From NCBI GenBank assembly GCA_945873015.1, contig CAMCBY010000161.1, positions 1-8,410 on the forward strand: a stretch of 8,410 nucleotides of DNA, in the 5' to 3' direction. Of this stretch, positions 7,059-8,410 are shown piece by piece. The stretch's first letter is position 1. Each line of letters begins with the position of its first letter. A program made the translations under genes and the position numbers. This DNA comes from Klebsiella pneumoniae. Lineage in GTDB: Bacteria; Pseudomonadota; Gammaproteobacteria; Ga0077536. The notes under the pieces were generated by a model. It was given only the letters and a program-made list of their open reading frames with translations, did no database searches and had not been told where the DNA came from.

Positions 7059-8240
7059 ATGCTCGATCACGATTTGAGTCTCATGAAACCCGATTACCAG
7101 GGCGGTTCGCTGGTCAATCTCATGCGCAGTCTCGGCGACAGCCTGGGCGTGGCGAGTAATGGTTACGCGCCGCTCACGCTGTTGCCGGCCGCACGGCTGC
7201 AAAAAGCGCAACGCGTGGTGCTGCTGGTCATCGACGGTCTCGGCGATGCATTGCTTGAACAACTCGGGCCGCACAGCGCGCTGCGCAGCCTCAAAGCCGG
7301 CACCATCACCTCGGTGTATCCACCCACCACCGCGACCGCGGTCACCACCCTCATGAGCGGGCTCGCGCCGCAGCAGCACGGCCTGACCGGCTGGTTCATG
7401 CATTTCCGCAAGCTCGGCACCGTCACGGCGGTGTTGCCCTTTGTGCCGCGCTACAGCCGCACGCCGGTGTCCGGGGCCGGCATCGCGCTCGATGCAGTGG
7501 TCGATGTGCCGAGTTTCTGCGCCGGCGTCGATGGCACCAGCGTCGCGCTGTTGCCAACCATGATTGCGGACTCCGACTTCAGTCGCGCGGTTGGGCGCGG
7601 CGCAACCCGCATCGGCTATCGCGACATGGCGGACTTTGCCACACGCTTAAAGGCCCTGTGCGCCGGTGAAAGCGATGCGCGTTATGTGTATGCCTACTGG
7701 TCGGACTTCGATCACATGTCCCACGTGCACGGCCCGTCCAGTCCGCAGGTCGCGGCCCACTTTCAGGCGCTGGACGCAGCATTGGCCAACATCGCCGAAA
7801 CCTGCGCCCAACACGGCACGGCCCTGGTCGCGACCGCCGACCACGGTTTTCTCGACAGCGGCCCGGCCGAGAGGGTCGATCTGGCGGACCATCCGCAGCT
7901 CGCCGACACCTTGAGCCTGCCGCTGTGTGGCGAACCACGCTCGACCTACTGTTATGTGCGCCATCACGACGCGCAACGCTTCGAAGAGTATGTGCGCAAC
8001 GAACTGGCGCCTTACACCACGCTCGTCAGCAGCGCCCAACTGGTGACCGACGGCTGGTTTGGCCACGGCACGCCCCATCCGGAATTGTTGTCGCGTATCG
8101 GCGATTACACTTTGCAGATGCGCGAGCGTTACACCATACGCGACCTCGTGACCGGCGAACGCGACATGGATTTATTCGGCATGCACGGCGGTGTGACCGC
8201 CGCCGAGCAGAAGGTGCCGCTATTGTTGGCCGGCATCTGA
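7059..8240 (+). CDS. Alkaline-phosphatase-fold phosphodiesterase (NPP type)
   Basis: A 393-residue enzyme of the type I phosphodiesterase/nucleotide pyrophosphatase branch of the alkaline phosphatase superfamily, which uses two metal ions and a Thr/Ser nucleophile to hydrolyse phosphoesters. The metal-site residues appear in family order: Asp59 in VVLLVIDGLGD (53-63), the nucleophile region SVYPPTTATAVTTLMSG (85-101; Thr90 or Thr91), Asp218 and His222 in YWSDFDHMSHVHG (213-225), Asp261-His262 in TADHGF (259-264) and His376 in GMHGG (374-378). The set looks complete, so the enzyme should be active. No signal peptide or membrane helix is seen, so it is probably cytoplasmic, unlike many NPP enzymes. 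It starts 9 nt after the selO stop with GAGG 7 nt upstream of ATG; ATG at 7083 (residue 9) is a possible alternative. The tight link to selO points to a shared transcript and perhaps shared substrates. The true substrate is unknown. Confidence 0.9.
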   Translation: MLDHDLSLMKPDYQGGSLVNLMRSLGDSLGVASNGYAPLTLLPAARLQKAQRVVLLVIDGLGDALLEQLGPHSALRSLKAGTITSVYPPTTATAVTTLMSGLAPQQHGLTGWFMHFRKLGTVTAVLPFVPRYSRTPVSGAGIALDAVVDVPSFCAGVDGTSVALLPTMIADSDFSRAVGRGATRIGYRDMADFATRLKALCAGESDARYVYAYWSDFDHMSHVHGPSSPQVAAHFQALDAALANIAETCAQHGTALVATADHGFLDSGPAERVDLADHPQLADTLSLPLCGEPRSTYCYVRHHDAQRFEEYVRNELAPYTTLVSSAQLVTDGWFGHGTPHPELLSRIGDYTLQMRERYTIRDLVTGERDMDLFGMHGGVTAAEQKVPLLLAGI

Positions 8241-8260
8241 GGCCGCCCTGGCTGCACGGT

Positions 8261-8333
8261 GAATGTCAGGCTGAAGCCTGACCCACAGTCAGGCTGTGCT
8301 TGTTATTGTGGGTCAGGCTTCAGCCTGACATTC
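8261..8333. repeat. Inverted pair of REP-like hairpins (type B)
   Basis: Perfect 27-nt inverted arms (8261-8287 and 8307-8333) flank a 19-nt loop. Each arm holds its own hairpin: GTCAGGCT, GA, AGCCTGAC at 8265-8282 and the complement in the right arm. The loop contains one more GTCAGGCT half-stem (8288-8295). With the GTGGG heads facing inward, the orientation is opposite to the pair at 104-187. It begins 20 nt after the phosphodiesterase stop. The fold could act as a transcript 3' end or an RNA stabiliser, but there is no T-run, so I do not call a classical terminator. Confidence 0.85.
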
Positions 8334-8364
8334 CCTACCCAGCATTCAATCGTCCCCTGAAAAC

Positions 8365-8389
8365 AATGTGCGAATGAATTCGCACCTAC
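8365..8389 (-). repeat. Single REP-like hairpin (type A)
   Basis: A lone copy of the unit seen at 104-187. It runs AATGT, GCGAAT, GA, ATTCGC, ACCTAC and differs from the arm at 162-186 at one position of 25. The stem is a perfect 8 bp (GTGCGAAT/ATTCGCAC). With the GTAG head as the 5' end, it is on the minus strand. It lies 31 nt beyond the type B pair. No gene is visible from 8241 to the window end. Confidence 0.75.
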
Positions 8390-8410
8390 GGGGAACGCGC
8401 CGAACACTCA

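Noticed and set aside
104..8389. CRISPR array
   Set aside because: There are only a few repeats, in mixed orientation and far apart, each a self-complementary hairpin; there is no regular repeat-spacer pattern and no cas gene.

Overview
The window is GC-rich bacterial chromosome with short intergenic gaps. It carries a SelO pseudokinase, an Rrf2-type regulator, an MMPL/RND transporter and intergenic REP-like hairpins that have a GTAG head. Together these suggest a gammaproteobacterium. No single gene fixes the genus, so that placement is inference.

Layout, left to right. (1) The last 35 codons of an unidentified plus-strand gene end inside the first arm of an inverted pair of REP-like hairpins (104-187). 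(2) A large two-lobed RND/MMPL exporter runs from 355 to 2844. (3) A cupin-fold protein is encoded convergently on the minus strand (2863-3393), 18 nt from the transporter stop. (4) Divergent from the cupin is a two-gene unit: an Rrf2-family regulator with a Cys/Cys/Cys/His set resembling the IscR cluster ligands (3543-4085), and a pyridine-nucleotide/FAD oxidoreductase related to NDH-2 (4085-5293). The regulator's stop codon and the flavoenzyme's start codon share one base. A perfect 12-bp inverted repeat with a 9-bp spacer lies directly before the regulator's GTG and is almost certainly its operator. (5) After a 118-nt gap comes SelO, a protein-AMPylating pseudokinase (5412-7049). It is followed after 9 nt by an alkaline-phosphatase-superfamily phosphodiesterase with no visible signal peptide (7059-8240). 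(6) The right end (8241-8410) has no gene but holds a second inverted hairpin pair with perfect 27-nt arms and a single copy of the first hairpin type.

Two themes stand out. The Rrf2/flavoenzyme pair looks like a self-regulated redox-response unit. The SelO/phosphodiesterase pair joins an enzyme that makes AMP-protein phosphodiester bonds to one from a superfamily that breaks such bonds, so it may be a writer/eraser module for protein AMPylation (inference). The repeats also form a pattern: two hairpin types with unrelated stems share the same unit length and nearly the same ends.
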